Under the pieces are notes generated by a model, which worked only from the letters and a program-made list of their open reading frames with translations, was not told where the DNA came from and made no database searches. This document shows, one piece after another, positions 37,069 through 50,157 of a DNA stretch of 64,000 bases (positions are counted from its first letter, which is position 1; every line of letters begins with the position of its first letter). This stretch comes from Onchocerca volvulus. Taxonomy: Eukaryota; Nematoda; Chromadorea; Rhabditida; Onchocercidae. Made by a program: the position numbers and the translations under genes. The DNA is taken from assembly GCA_000499405.2 (NCBI GenBank), contig HG738137.1, forward strand, positions 2,790,001-2,854,000, read 5' to 3'.

Positions 37069-39722
37069 TTATGTATAGATTGTTGTACGTCGTTTAATGG
37101 GCTGTCGACAAATATGACACATTTTCAATTTTGACGGATTACTACAGTTCACGCATGTTGTATGTCCACATTGAAATACAATACTGCAACGCTGATCCAT
37201 GCATATTGCACATGTAACTTCGAGCTCCAATTGTTCTAATTTATCACGTAATTCACGCACTTCTTCATTTTTCTCTAAAAAATACAGAAAAAAAATAGAA
37301 ATTGATGCAAATGATACTAATATGAGTGCGCAATAATAGTGCAATTGTCAGCAATGTTGGCATGAAGCAAAGGTGATATCTATCTATGTAAATAGAAATA
37401 TAAATGTTCGTTGTTATCTGCCACAGAATTCCAACCTTTTTACCGATTTATGTGGAACTTTGAAGTAATCTTATATTCAAATAGACGCATGTTCCTATAC
37501 AGATATGTATTTTCTTCTCCTGTCCATAAGGATAAACATGTTTCCCGCCAAAATACTCACATTAACAGGCAAACAAAGTAAGGTCAACCAATCATTGATT
37601 TACTGCTAGATAATAATCGACAAATAATTTATTTATATAAATAAAATTATAAATGTTTGTTGTGGCTTTTGATACAACGGTTGTAAGTTCACCGTTGATT
37701 TGAAATTTAGAAATAGCATTGCACTGGAATAGGCCCTTATTTTTCTATAGGTATACCTACTTTTTTTCACCTGTTACACCTGTAGCAGGTAAAAGTAAGC
37801 GAGCGGGCATTTTTATTTATATAGATGATCAGTGAGTTGCAAATAAATATCATTTTATCTTCTCCTTCGTTATACATCTTTTATATGTCGCCTTAATTTT
37901 TGTTATAACATATTCTTAATTGCCTTCTAAAAGAAGACAAAAATGTTCCAGGCTTATTTGCATCTAACCTAAATCTAGTTATTGTTTTTAGTAAACTAGG
38001 CTTAAGCTAGATAGATTAACTTTATTATTAACTCAAGCCTAATCACTTGTAATATACTGAATATAAGCAACAAAAACAAAAAAAATTACCTTTTTCAACG
38101 GCTTTTTTGGCGCGTTCAATAGCTTCTTGGGCAATTTTTTCAATTTGGGTCTCATCGATCATTTTGACCTTTTCGTCCAATCTAGCATCACCACGTTCTT
38201 TGTATTGCAAAATTTTACTACCAATCTCAACCACTTCGCCATCTAACGAATTGTTATTGAAATAAGCTTATCGAATTTAGGTATTCAAATGCAAATAAAT
38301 CAATTTATCACTTTTCTCTATCTGTTTTGTGTTCTAATTAATCATTTATATTACTGATGTCAAATATAATTAGCAATGCAAAAAATATGAACAAATAAAA
38401 TATTAATGAATAGCAACAAGTATTAATGTTTGTATGATAATAAGTTTAATAATAAATTTCAAAGATAACTTAAAAATTTTAATAACTTTAATAGTAACTT
38501 TAATAATTTTAAATAATTTCCTCAAAATCATCGCACAAAATCATTCTAGCTATTCACAATTCAACGAAAGTATAATATTTATAATTTTAAAATTAAATTT
38601 CTAATTGCATTTAACAATACATGAATTTTTCGCGACAACAATTTGTTGATAACATAGTGGACAACGTCTGAGTAAAGTGCTACCAGCACAGGTACCACAA
38701 ACCACTCGATGACCGCAAGGGATGAAGATAATATCTGCTACATTATCATCGCAATTAAAGGTGCACATTGTCACACCGGTGGTATCAAAACTTCGTGCTA
38801 TCGTATGACTCATTGGAACGCATGATCTGAAACTTACTTGTGAATTAATAAATTTGTAGAAGAAAAAGAAAAATTCAATAAAAAAAATGTACATGAATCA
38901 TTTGATTAGAAAACAATAATTGAAATCAAGGAAATTCATATTTTATGAAATCAATAACTGAATTAAAAATTATAACACCTCGATAAAATCTCAATATATA
39001 ATGCAAATATCTGAATTTTTTTCTAACATATTAAATCTGAATTTCTAATATTCAAATAAATATTTTTTGAAGTTTTTTTATTGACGACATAAAAATTCTT
39101 GGAAAAAAATTTTTACAGTTTGAATTCATAAATTGTAAAATATGTTTTCTTATAAGACAATTTCTGAATAAAAAAATGGAAAACTTCCGATACTTGAAAA
39201 ACGAAAATGATTTTAATCATTAATGAATTCCCATCTTCGGCGCTTAATATTTCCATTCAAATGCTTCATTAAATCTAAGTTTCAAGTACTTAAATCCTTT
39301 GTGATTTATTTGCTACAGTATGAAATTTCAAATTTTAAATCTTTTTCTGATCTTTTCCTTTTCTTTTCTCAACACTAGCATTAAAACTTCCTTATTACAC
39401 TTTTTTAAAAATGCTGTGATAATAAGGAATCATTGCAAATTAATAAAATTAATAAGAAAATCATTCAAAATGTCTAATACTTCCCAATTTATGTATTATA
39501 AAGTTCATTTTATCATAAATATCGCAAAAATTATGAGCAAAGAAGTTTTATAGTTAAATGTAATGAAATTCAAATTATGATATAAATTATAGCATTTTCT
39601 CCTTCTAACGTATTCTTTATTGGCTCATACTGCTACATTCATTATTCCAATATTTTATTAATTCGACTATTATTGTTTATTGTTTATTTTGATCATTACT
39701 TGTTTTATTTATTTATTCTGGT

Positions 39723-39786
<64 letters not shown>

Positions 39787-42700
39787 AGAATTCGTAATAT
39801 TCGATTATAGCTTCATAATTAGTGATACCGTTTGTAATAGAAAGAAATCGTATTTCAATTTTTGGTAAGCTTATTCTATATTGTTATTCTATCAAGAGAA
39901 GATTGTTTTTTTTTTTACATTGCAAAATTGATAGTTACTAAAATATGAAACATAATTCCTGTTATCATTTCGAAAAATAAATGAAGAAACGAAAAATTGA
40001 TTTTTCACGATTTTAAAGAAATTTTTATGAGATCTGAAAAAAACGGAAAATAAAAAATTGACTCAAAATGACTTGAATTTTTTGAATTATAATTTAAAAT
40101 CAAATATTAATTATCCGATCAAAATTATGCAGTATTGTAATTTGTATTATTATGTTTATTTCCTGAAATTTTGCAAAAACTTAAAAATAGAAACGAAATT
40201 GTTTGTATAATTATTAACCTTGGCCTACAAGCAACATATTGTTCAAATAATGATTTCAGGGTTGGTTCAGTAACTGATTCGAATGGAATACATCCGGAAC
40301 GATCACGAATTTGCGGATCCGCTCCTTGTGCTATCAGGAAACACATAACTGCGATAGGCCATTGAGGACGAAATGCTGATGCAAGTTCTTCCAAACGCTA
40401 AATTAGAAAGTAGTAACTTTTCACTATAATTAAGAAAAAATTAACTTAAAATTTTGAATCGTTGATTTTTTTTTTTTTTTTTTGAATCTCAAAAGAAATG
40501 ATATCAGTCGTTTTGATTGAAGTTAAAATATATTCAACTGAACTTCTTTCTTATTTATATTAAGTACTTAAAAAAAATGACAGTGGGAATACTTTTTTTC
40601 GAACCAATAAATCAGTACTGTCTAATAATTTGAATTAATAAATTAAGTACCATATTTGATTTTTTCATTTCTAATATGATTTGTGCTTTATTACTGCTTA
40701 TTGGAGCTTGTCCTTGAGTTGCTTGTGCTGCTAAATGTAATGCAGTCATGCCATCACAATCTCGTGTATTTAATGGTACGCCCAAGGAAACAAGTAACTG
40801 GAAATATTTGAAATGATTACAAAATTATATTTTTAAAAATTTAAAATCTTAATTCGATTATAAATTGCATGTTTTTAAAGCCACAAATTAATTTTGTTTC
40901 CAAATTTCGAAACCTATTTTTATCATTTCCCATTTTTTTAGCTTTATTTCGATAATCAATTTTACTTCATTTTCTGTAAAATTCTCATTTTTTCCTCCTT
41001 TTTTTCCTAAAAATTAATGCATATTTTTAATGCTTATTGAATTAATTGAATGTAAGAGATGCGTTGACATAATTAATACATGCTTTCATAATTTTAGAAA
41101 AATATTTAATGAATTACTTGAATACAGGAAAGTCGTTGCATATCTTTGTCAGCATTACCATCCCAACGTTCCACCGCAAAATGTAATGCTGTTCGGCTAG
41201 CTTTAGTTGTTTTATTTACATCAGGAAAATGCTAAAAAAATTTTACTAATACTATAAACTTCAAATGCTAGCAATATTTCTTTTTCTTTCTTTTTTTTAA
41301 ATATCTTAAATTAATCGAAATAAAATTTTGATATCAAAGAAAATTTTTTTAGCCAATTTTATCATTACTTTAAGAATAATTTCTAACACATTAATATGGC
41401 CATATGCAGCAGCAAGATGTAATGGTAACAACGAATAACAATTATCCGATGTAAGAAGTGCTGGTTTCATACGAATCATCGATTCTACTACTCTGAAGAG
41501 ATTCTGAATTGCTTTGATAAAATTTCCTAAGTTAGTCAAAAAAAAAGTTAAAATTTGAACCGAAAAAACCACTCTAGACATGTACTTTTTTTATTTAATC
41601 ATTTCTATCAATTCAATCAAATGTCAAATACCAAATATCTTTGCATTAAAAAGAAGAATAGAATTCAAACTTTTATAATAAATGGAAATTAATTTTGTAT
41701 CAATTAACATCCAACAAAAAAAAAAATACAATAAAAACTGATAAGTTCGTTTATCAATTTTTTTACAATATTTGTCACAAAGAAAAATTTATTTTTTTTT
41801 AGAAATCTTTAAATTAACTCTTTTTGATTAGCAATAATGGCAAGCTGTAATGCAGTTAAGCCATCGTTATTCATTATCAGCTGATCAACTTTAACATTTG
41901 ATAATAATCGATGAAGCATTGCACCACGGACTGGCGTATCTTCTATCATGGATAAAACATGAAGAGGTGTATTGCCATCATTATCCTTAAAATTTAATTA
42001 TTCTTTATTTATATGATTCTTTTTCTATTCAATTTAAAATTTTTTATTTATTATTATTGGAACAAAATTTTCCATTTAAAATTATTTGATATTTTGCAAA
42101 ATATGTCGCAAAAATTTTGGAAAAAAATTAAAATATTTTTTAATAAAAAATTATCAAAAAAGTTTAAAAAAGTAACTTGAAATAAAAATTTTGCATAAGC
42201 TAAAATATACAAAAATTTATAAAATAAATTTGCTGAATAAAATAAACAAGCGAACGTTTACTTCTCATTAAAATTAAAATTTAACATTTAATAATTATTA
42301 TAAAATCACCTGGATATTTGGATCAATTGTAGGCGCATTTAAAAGTCGATCGATACAAGACAACTTGCCATTCAAAATAGAATAATGTAGAGCTGTTTCG
42401 CCTTTGAAATTTTGCCAATTAATATCATCAGCCGAAAATATCATCAAACCTTCGATAATCTGCTTATGACCTCTGTAAAGTGCTGATATAAAAATTCATC
42501 TCAGAAAAATTTTGAATTTCCGGATAATGAGTAAATTGCATACATAACATTTTCGAAAATTCCGATCAATTTTTTTTAAATAAAAATAAAGAAAAATTAA
42601 TGAAATGCATTCGTATACACATTATTGAAATGCCATTAATTAATTAATTAGTTAATTAATCAAATTTATTTACCTTTTAGCAGCTATATGATATAGACCA

Positions 42701-44418
42701 TTACCCTCCGAATCAGTAACGTTTTTTTCCGCACCAATACATAGCAATAAGACCACAGCTGACCAAAGGCCTAAGTCAACGGCTAACATCAAAAGTGTTT
42801 GTCCATCGATAGTAGCATTTTTCTTTAAAAAAATTGCTTTATGCTTGACAATAATATATATTTAATGATGGATGATTTTTTTTCCAAATTCAAGTTTAAA
42901 ATTTCATAGAAAAAAGCTTTTAAATAAAAATTTTTACCAACCAATTCTGCATTATAATGAAGCATTATGTGGAATTGTTTCTCGTCACCGGTTTCAGCCC
43001 AAGAACGTAATGCTTCCATAATATCGGTTACATTTGGTACCATTGATACGACACCAAATATGGCACGTTCCGAAGTACGATTTATATTTGTCAAATGTAT
43101 TGGAAGATTTCGATCATGCATTAGGGTTGACAAATTTCGACCTGTTTAAGAAAAAAGAATATTCGAATGTTTCTTATCTTCATGCATTTTTTTTTTTTTG
43201 TTTGTTTACTCATAAAAAATTTTCTACCGAATTCATTTGATACTTGCAGGATATTAAATAAAAATCCCAAAAAAATGAAAAACAGCGAAAGATTATTTAA
43301 TGTATAATTAAACATCGCTAAAATCGAAATGATCAAATTGTAGAGAAAAAAAAGTAATAGAGAATTAATTAAATTTACAAATTGCTGAAATTGAAAAAAA
43401 TTAAGTTAAAACGATTTTTTATGATTATTTAAAGGGATGATTTTATCATGATTTATTGATAAACTCAATTTATAAATATTCATCGATCAATATTTTAAAT
43501 ATAAAATCACTGAAAAAACTCATTACCTGAATATATAGGTAAAATAATATCATTTATATTCTCCGATTGTTTCCAAATGAACGATTCGGCATGAGGTAAT
43601 CGCAATACGAAAGTTTCATCATCTAAAACACGAATTGATACCATTGTTGCTTTGCGCAAGTCCTGAAAAATTTTCTTTTGAAATCCTGGAAATTTAATCC
43701 TGAAAGTATGATTTCGCGAAAAGAATAATTAGAAATTTGTATAGTTTTTCTTCTTTTTTAAACGTTACATTGTTTTACGATAACTTTATTTTTTCCTTAA
43801 TTTTTTTCTAATTTTCCTAATTTTTTTCTTTCTTAGTGCTGCATTGGTTTACTATTGCTGCATTATACAAATAATCTTTATATCAATATGCAAGTAATAA
43901 CATATGCATTGATATGATATATTTTATGGTTTGATAAGAAGGATTCTGAAAACCTTGTTTCGAATCATAATTGCCCGATCACCATCCAACATACAAACAT
44001 TTTGTGCTAATAAAACTGTTTTTGGATGCCACGAATATGTTGCTTCAACTACAGTATTCCGTCCCATTTCTGATTGATTTCTTCTCGCTTGATTACTGTT
44101 ATTATTTGATGTAACTGTTATTGCACCTTCTGATGCTCCCCAACTAAAAATTGTAACTTGGATGGATTCCATAGTTACATCTTTTACAATACCAACTTTA
44201 CCAATATACTGAAATCAAACAATCTAAATTTAGATTAATTCATTAAAATATAAATTCTACTTTTTTGTCATTTAATAAAATTTATTTTCTCCAAATTTTT
44301 ATTTCTAAAATCTTACGGTAGCCATCCGTGAACTCCAAGCTAATTGATTATAACTGTGTAATCGTTTATAAAATGAAAAATCATGATTTGCAATACGAAC
44401 TCGATCACCTTGCTGCAT
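37069..44418 (-). CDS. mib-1: Mind bomb-type E3 ubiquitin ligase (REP, ankyrin repeats, two RING fingers), lacking the N-terminal Mib-Herc2/ZZ module
   Basis: Fourteen in-phase exons give 766 residues: 44317-44418, 43954-44208, 43527-43662, 42942-43141, 42674-42822, 42310-42472, 41819-41985, 41369-41492, 41118-41231, 40651-40797, 40219-40397, 38621-38826, 38090-38242, 37069-37274. Mind bomb proteins ubiquitinate Notch ligands to drive their endocytosis. Residues 1-190 match the REP region (QQGDRVRI; YIGKVGIVKD). Residues 190-570 hold ankyrin repeats (GQTLLMLA, GETALHYS, GNTPLHVL, LLPLHLAAAYGH, SRTALHFA, GMTALHLA). One RING spans about 600-638, with an unusual C-x3-C first pair. A charged helical linker follows, then the last RING (720-758) ending RRTTIYT, close to the vertebrate MIB C-terminus. 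The family usually has about 950-1000 residues with Mib-Herc2/ZZ/Mib-Herc2 first; none is seen before 45.48 kb. The ATG at 44418 may be the start, or CAG at 44413-44415 an internal acceptor. Confidence 0.9.
37385..37830. repeat. Possible degenerate dispersed repeat in the last mind bomb intron
   Basis: This intron is less A+T-rich than its neighbours. It holds two similar blocks reading roughly TAAATAnAAnTATAAATGTTnGTTGT (near 37389-37415 and 37637-37662) and, in inverted orientation, a TATATAAATAAAAATG-like block near 37811-37826. Short CACCTGTTACACCTGTAGCAGGT symmetry lies at 37769-37791. The pattern resembles remnants of a small non-autonomous transposon, but I cannot define its ends or target duplication. 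Confidence 0.35.
39725..39785. repeat. Poly(T) tract, 60 of 61 bases T
   Basis: A T run interrupted once by G at 39755, inside the mind bomb intron between exons 38621-38826 and 40219-40397. On the transcribed (minus) strand it is poly(A). It is probably a simple homopolymer, prone to length change. Confidence 0.9.
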
Positions 44419-45482
44419 TTCAAATATTCATGAATGATAGTTGAAGCTATGATATATTAATTCTAAAAAAAAGAAACAAAAATAAAAAACATTCAGATGT
44501 ATATGGTTTTTTTTAATTAAATTATCAATTTGCCAAAATCGTAATTACCACTAAAATAAAAGTTTTGATAGTATTTTAGCGATTTTCGTAAATGAAGTTA
44601 CGAAAAATTATTATTCTTTCATTTTTATTTTCATTGAAATTAAGTAAGAAAGCTAGGGTTTTGAGCTAACTACTTTTGTCTATTGTTTATTAAATTAATT
44701 CTGACTAGTAATTATTTTAAACAATTTTTATCAGTTTACTAATAAATATGCAAATAAAAATTCTATATTTCGTTACATATTCCTAGATTTGAAACTGTAA
44801 AAATCCAAGGCAAAATTGAAAAGTACCATCTTTCTATTGGAATTATTAGTACTCAAGTAATTTCTCCAACTAAAATTAAAGATTAACTTTGAAAAAAATT
44901 TTTGAATTAAATAAAATTCGATTAAAATTGCAATAATGAATTAATAATAAGTAAAATTTTCGCCAATAAATTCAAATTGTAATAAAACATAAAGTTTTTC
45001 AGAAACCTTAAACCGTTTCCCACGATTTTTTGCTTCTAATTATTTATCTAATGCAATATTCATAATAAACCGGTCGATTAAGTGAAAAATTTTACAATGA
45101 CAAATATAACAGAATTTTGAAAAATTTATCCGATTAATAAATTTACACAAAAGGTAGAATTTAAATAAAATGAAAAATTTGCATAAAAGAATTAAAACCA
45201 AAATGGGCAAATATTTTAAAAATTTGCATAAAAAATATGAGTAGAACTTGTTGTAATCTACAAAAAATATTTTCAATCTTGATTTATTTTTCTGCGGTTA
45301 GCGGTTGCTGTCCTTCAAATTCACTGAGTTTTTCGAAATTTTCAAAGTTTTGAAAGATTTTTTTGGATCAACTTTTGAAAATTTGGCTTTTTTGAGTTTT
45401 CCTTAAATTTAATTATTAAATTGAAGCTGAAATAATCCACAAACTTTAATTTTCTATTAATATTTCGTAAGAAGTCAGGGAA
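44419..45482. promoter_or_regulatory. Shared divergent promoter region between mind bomb and the AT-hook gene
   Basis: About 1.06 kb separates the two divergent first exons, so both promoters should lie here. The DNA is A+T-rich with no clear TATA or initiator that can be told from background. A minus-strand frame at 45040-45276 is Phe/Tyr/Ile/Lys-rich and looks fortuitous. No Mib-Herc2-like coding is visible on the minus strand. GAAGTCAG at 45471-45478, just before the plus-strand ATG, is a candidate trans-splice acceptor. Confidence 0.5.
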
Positions 45483-48400
45483 ATGAATAGGTGCAAAGCA
45501 AATAATGATACGCAATCGGATAACGATGAAACAATTAATGAGATGATCAATGCTTCAGATCATGATGGGTTGATGACACAAGAAATTTCTCAAGTTTGTT
45601 TATTTGTCCTATTTTGCCATTTTAAAAATTAAATCCCGATCAAAATTTAATTTACATTTAGCTTTGGATTTTTTATGAAATTTCATTTTTGCTATTATTC
45701 GACAAATTTCATTAGTGCAATTACAATGTCCAAATGAATTAAAATGAATAGTAAAATGGATTAATTTACAAGATATTTCCTTTTTCAATTAATATCCTAT
45801 AATTTATCAATCATGCTTAAATTATATTAATAACAGTGAAAATAAATTAGGCTGAAAGTTTGATTTATTGATCAAACTGCTTGTTAAATTCATGTGGCTC
45901 TTTATTCTTATGGCTTTTATGAAAGATTTTTATAATTTTTTAAATCAGAAATTATTGACTTAAATAGAACTTTCAAAAATTTTGATTCTTATAAATCTCG
46001 TGCAATTTTGATCTTTCAGATAGTTTTCAACTTTTAATACTGATTTAAGAGAAGTAATTTCCATCAGGACTGCAAAAAATTATTTTTATGATTTTTTAAT
46101 CAATTTAGGATCCAATATTTCCAATGGGAACAGCTTTTCCAACATCAGAATTGAATTCTTCGTCAGCAAACTATCCGATACAATATCCCGATTCTACTAA
46201 TGTGAATTCTGTTTAATTAATTGATCGAAATTTTTTAAATATATATTGAACTGTATTTTTTCCTCTAATTTTATATGCTAATATTTTATTTGTAAAAATT
46301 TTAGCGAACGATTTTTCCGCCAACGAATGGATTAAATATCAATCCGATTTATTACACCGATACTCAAACATCCGCATTTGTAGCTGATGATCGTAATGTG
46401 GCCAATTATGAGGAAGTTTCGACGCATTCTTATTCATATACTCCACCAACACCTACGCCGATTTCATTATATTCTGAAATAAATCGTCCAGCATTACCAG
46501 TTTACAGTGGTTTGATCACTCTTGATTAAATTGATCAAATAATCTGAAGTTAGATTAGCTATAGTACAAAAGGATGATATTATCGATTGATACTCGATGA
46601 AGTTGATTGTTTTGAAAAAATTTGTCAATTTCAAGCATCAATTTCACATTTTCTTGAGTTATTGAAGATGAAAGTATTATGTTGTTTGATTTCAGATTTT
46701 CAGTATCCGCCAACATTAATTACACCTTTACCCACTTATTCGGTTAATGATCAAATACCGTATCCGTTCGCAACACTAAAATTACCGTCTCTGTCTTCTG
46801 ATACTGTAAATAATAATCTATCTGAACCGACAGAATCATCACAGCAAACAACTGCTGTAATTCAGACAGCTTCACAAAGTAAAAGTAATTCGTATCATTT
46901 CTATAATAACCTTTCCGGATGTTTCCGGATTTCATCGTGACGCATCAGACAATTCAATTTATCCAATTGAAATTTTGAAAACAACACATACAGTAATAAA
47001 ATATGGTAATTAAATTCGGAATTCCATCTATAATTTTCGATATGCGATATGACAACCAATGAAAAGTATCAAAGCAAACTTCTATGATTGATTTGCTAAT
47101 ATATCGTTTCCTATTTCATAGTTTCGTTTCTAGGATTTATACCGTAATTGAAATTACTAAAAGATTTCTTTGACTTAAAATTTAATTAAAATATATATCA
47201 AAATACGTAACCTTCTATTTTCTCAATTTTTTTTTTCAGACGAATTAATTCAAAAAAAAAAAAAAAGAGGTCGGAAACGTTTAAGTGATAATGCTAATCG
47301 AATAAAAAAAGCGAATATTTTCTCTGAAGGAAATGAAACATTCCCTTCAGATAATTCAGGACATTCAGTTCCGAAGAAACGTGGAAGAAAGCGTAAAGGT
47401 GGCGCTGATGATATTAGAGGAAAAACAAATAAAGCTTTGCAAGAGGTAATATCGTCTTATGGAATATGAAAATTTCCATAAAAAAATTTCCGCTTGAACA
47501 AAAAAAAATTAGATAAAACAATATTGGATATACAAGAAATAAATCAAATTATACGTAAGTATACAAAAGTGATTATTCGGTTTTAACAGTCTTAATTGAT
47601 TTATTATTCCAAGCGAAATGTAATGTAGGATGAAGCGTGGAATCAAATTTAGACTGTCCAAACAATAGTTATTTCAATTTTTTTGAGATTTTTGAATGTT
47701 TTAATTTTTCAAAATAATTAATAAATGTTATTGTTATATTTGCCCAATAATATTGGTCGCAAAATCCACATTAATCAATTTGCCGCATGGCAAGCAAATA
47801 TTCTGCTACCAGCTCATCGATTCTTATCCTGAGAATTTTCGCAAAATAATCCATCTTTTACTATCAAAATCAAAAAATCAAATCAATAATTCATATCTTT
47901 CTCATTACAATGCAAGATTTGTTTACATGCAAGATATAATAATCAGATTTCTGTTATTTTTCAAATCTCGATTCGAATGGTGTAATAATGGTATTTTTAA
48001 GATCGCTCGTCAATCGATCAATGACAGCAACTTGGAAATCAATAAAGCGAATGTCGACAATTCTCAAAGTGATAAAGTTTTATCAATTTAAAATTTTTTA
48101 CTTCCTACATTTGCAGTAATATTGTTATGAGTATAGGATATTTGATTCAACTGCTTATAATTTGAATTTTAAAATGTTTCATCAAAGTATTCAAGCATAC
48201 CTGTTGTTATCATTTTATTTGGATGCATATGACCGTTAAAATTTATTTTATTTAGTATTATTTTGCATTGTTTGCATAAATAGTAAATAAACTTTGCAGC
48301 ACAAAATGTTGAAATATCAAATCACAACAGCGCAGAAGTAAAAAATGTCGAAGAAATAAAAGAAGAAAAGACGAAAAAAAAGCGTTCCCGAAAGAAAATC

Positions 48401-49959
48401 GAAACAAAATCTGATGATACCATCAATGACATGGTCAACTATGAAGTTTGAAAAAAAAAATCAATATTTCTTAATTGTTATTATTATGTAAAGAAAAAAA
48501 TTTTGGATTACAATAAATTTAATTATAGAAAGCAGTATTAAAATGTCTCTTCGAAAAAAAAAAGAAAAAAACGGAAGATTTTTCTGTTACAAAACTTATT
48601 TAAACATAAAATCATACAAATTTTTGTAATATATAAATTATTTTAGAAAAATCGCAGTTTAACAGCCGGAAAACCATCAGTTGCAAAAAAGAATTGCATG
48701 GAAGAAGAATTGCTAAGTAAACAGAAAAATCGTGTGTCGATGGCATTTCCGGTATTACGCTTTAATAATTATGATATTCAAGTTTTTTAAAAATTATTTT
48801 TGAACGTGTTATTTTTCTAACTTTCTTAATAAGCAAATATATTTTTGCGTCATTTTTTTGTTGGAACAGATTAGTAGTATCATTATTGCATAAACATTTC
48901 ATTTTCCGCAAAAATTGTTTAGAAATATTATCGTAAATGTCATTTTAGAAAGGCACCTTCCTGATCCGATATTCCGATTTGGAAACGTTGGACTGTGATC
49001 AAATTTGGTGTGTAGACAATCATCATATGCTGCTTAAATATCGCCTCTCTACACATATCGAAGGAAAACGCCGTCTATATTTGAAATCTCAACCAGAGCG
49101 AGTAAATTTGAACGATTAAAATTTGAAATTCGATAAAGCAAGATTAGAATATAATTGAAATAGTTCAACTATATGCTTTGAAAAAATCTTTATGCCAAAT
49201 TCAGATCTATTCGTTAATATTTTTAATCTTAATGTTGTTTAGCTTGTGATAATTAATTTTATTTTCAGTTCATTGGCTGGAAATGTGAGGAGCCATGGCA
49301 TTTTTATCAGTTAGAAGTTATTGAACGTGATCGTGATAATAGCAAAGTATTGATCCTCTATCCGGATGCTAAAGAGTTGGCGGAATGTCGCGAAAAAGCA
49401 AGACGACAAAAACAAATTGCAGAAGAAATGAAAGGAGGCGTTAATGCTGGTGATATTAAACAAGAACAAATCGTTTCGGATGAAACAAATGAGAATTTAA
49501 CGGTACAAAAAAATGACATTTTAATGATACTTAGAGATATTTCAATGATAGTAATTAATTGAAATAAAAAAAATTAAGTAAATAAATCTCAGAAAAAGTA
49601 TATATGTTTTCAACATTTTTATCATGAACAGAAGTTTGGTAGAAATCGATTAATTATTTGTTCATAGAAAATAATTAATTATTTAATTGATGAAAGATAA
49701 TTATTCTTTATATTGTAACAAAGAAAATAAAAAGTAAGGTAGCAAAAAGTTAAATTTTTCAAAACTTTAGAATACTGCGCATCAACAGGAAGATGTTGAA
49801 GTCCAGATGGCTTTAGAAGCAGCAAATGCAATCGAGCGGTTCATTCTGATTCCGGATGATGATTATACAGAAATAAATGAAGAACATCCGGCAGAAACTG
49901 TTCTTGTCCAGAATCCTGTCGAAGAACATGTGATTATTTCGGAAATAGATAATGAATAA
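45483..49959 (+). CDS. Nuclear protein with basic AT-hook-like motifs, family not recognised
   Basis: Ten exons, about 545 residues: 45483-45593, 46109-46210, 46305-46509, 46696-46878, 47240-47445, 48300-48445, 48647-48751, 48949-49101, 49269-49502, 49771-49959 (TAA). All junctions are in phase except 47445 to 48300, where one extra base (mod 3) is needed, so a small exon is missing or a border is wrong. The N-terminal third is Pro/Ser/Thr/Tyr-rich and disordered. Exon 5 has two AT-hook-like cores (KKRGRKR and KKRGRKRKGG) and exon 6 a third basic patch (KKKRSRKK), suggesting DNA binding and nuclear import. Exons 8-9 encode a compact, conserved-looking domain of about 100 residues (GTFLIRYSDLE; DQIWCVDNHHMLLKYR; GWKCEEPWHFYQLEVIERD), then a charged helix. 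The C-terminus is acidic. A chromatin or transcription role is inferred from composition only. Confidence 0.78.
47753..48091 (+). CDS. Open frame of 112 codons inside the AT-hook gene intron, doubtful
   Basis: In the 854-base gap between exons 47240-47445 and 48300-48445, one plus-strand frame is open from about 47718 to TAA at 48089-48091. Its composition is more balanced than that of most chance frames here. No ATG begins it (it starts at TTG) and no AG acceptor lies just ahead. It might contain or mark the unresolved exon of the host gene, or be chance. No family is recognised. Confidence 0.2.
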   Translation: MVAKSTLINLPHGKQIFCYQLIDSYPENFRKIIHLLLSKSKNQINNSYLSHYNARFVYMQDIIIRFLLFFKSRFEWCNNGIFKIARQSINDSNLEINKANVDNSQSDKVLSI

Positions 49960-50094
49960 TTTGATAAAGCATTTTTGCTAATGAAAATTAATGAAAATAG
50001 ATAGCTTTATGTTTGCTTATTTTCTTTCTGAATTGTTTTATTAATAGTTATTTTTCTGAATTATCAAATATTTTAGATTATTAAAGGATTGTAT

Positions 50095-50157
<63 letters not shown>

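Noticed and set aside
38588..38620. Reading the mind bomb RING exon through to TAG as the protein end
   Set aside because: A GTATTG donor at 38620 joins in phase to exon 38090-38242 and on to the canonical last RING. Read-through could at most be a minor isoform.
41493..41581. Longer version of the ankyrin exon starting at the ACTTAG acceptor near 41530
   Set aside because: It does not match the phase of the preceding exon. The CTTCAG at 41493-41498 restores phase and an ankyrin repeat (NQKEVVESM).
46744..46935. Minus-strand frame opposite AT-hook gene exon 4
   Set aside because: Antisense shadow of a coding exon whose plus-strand reading fits the gene.
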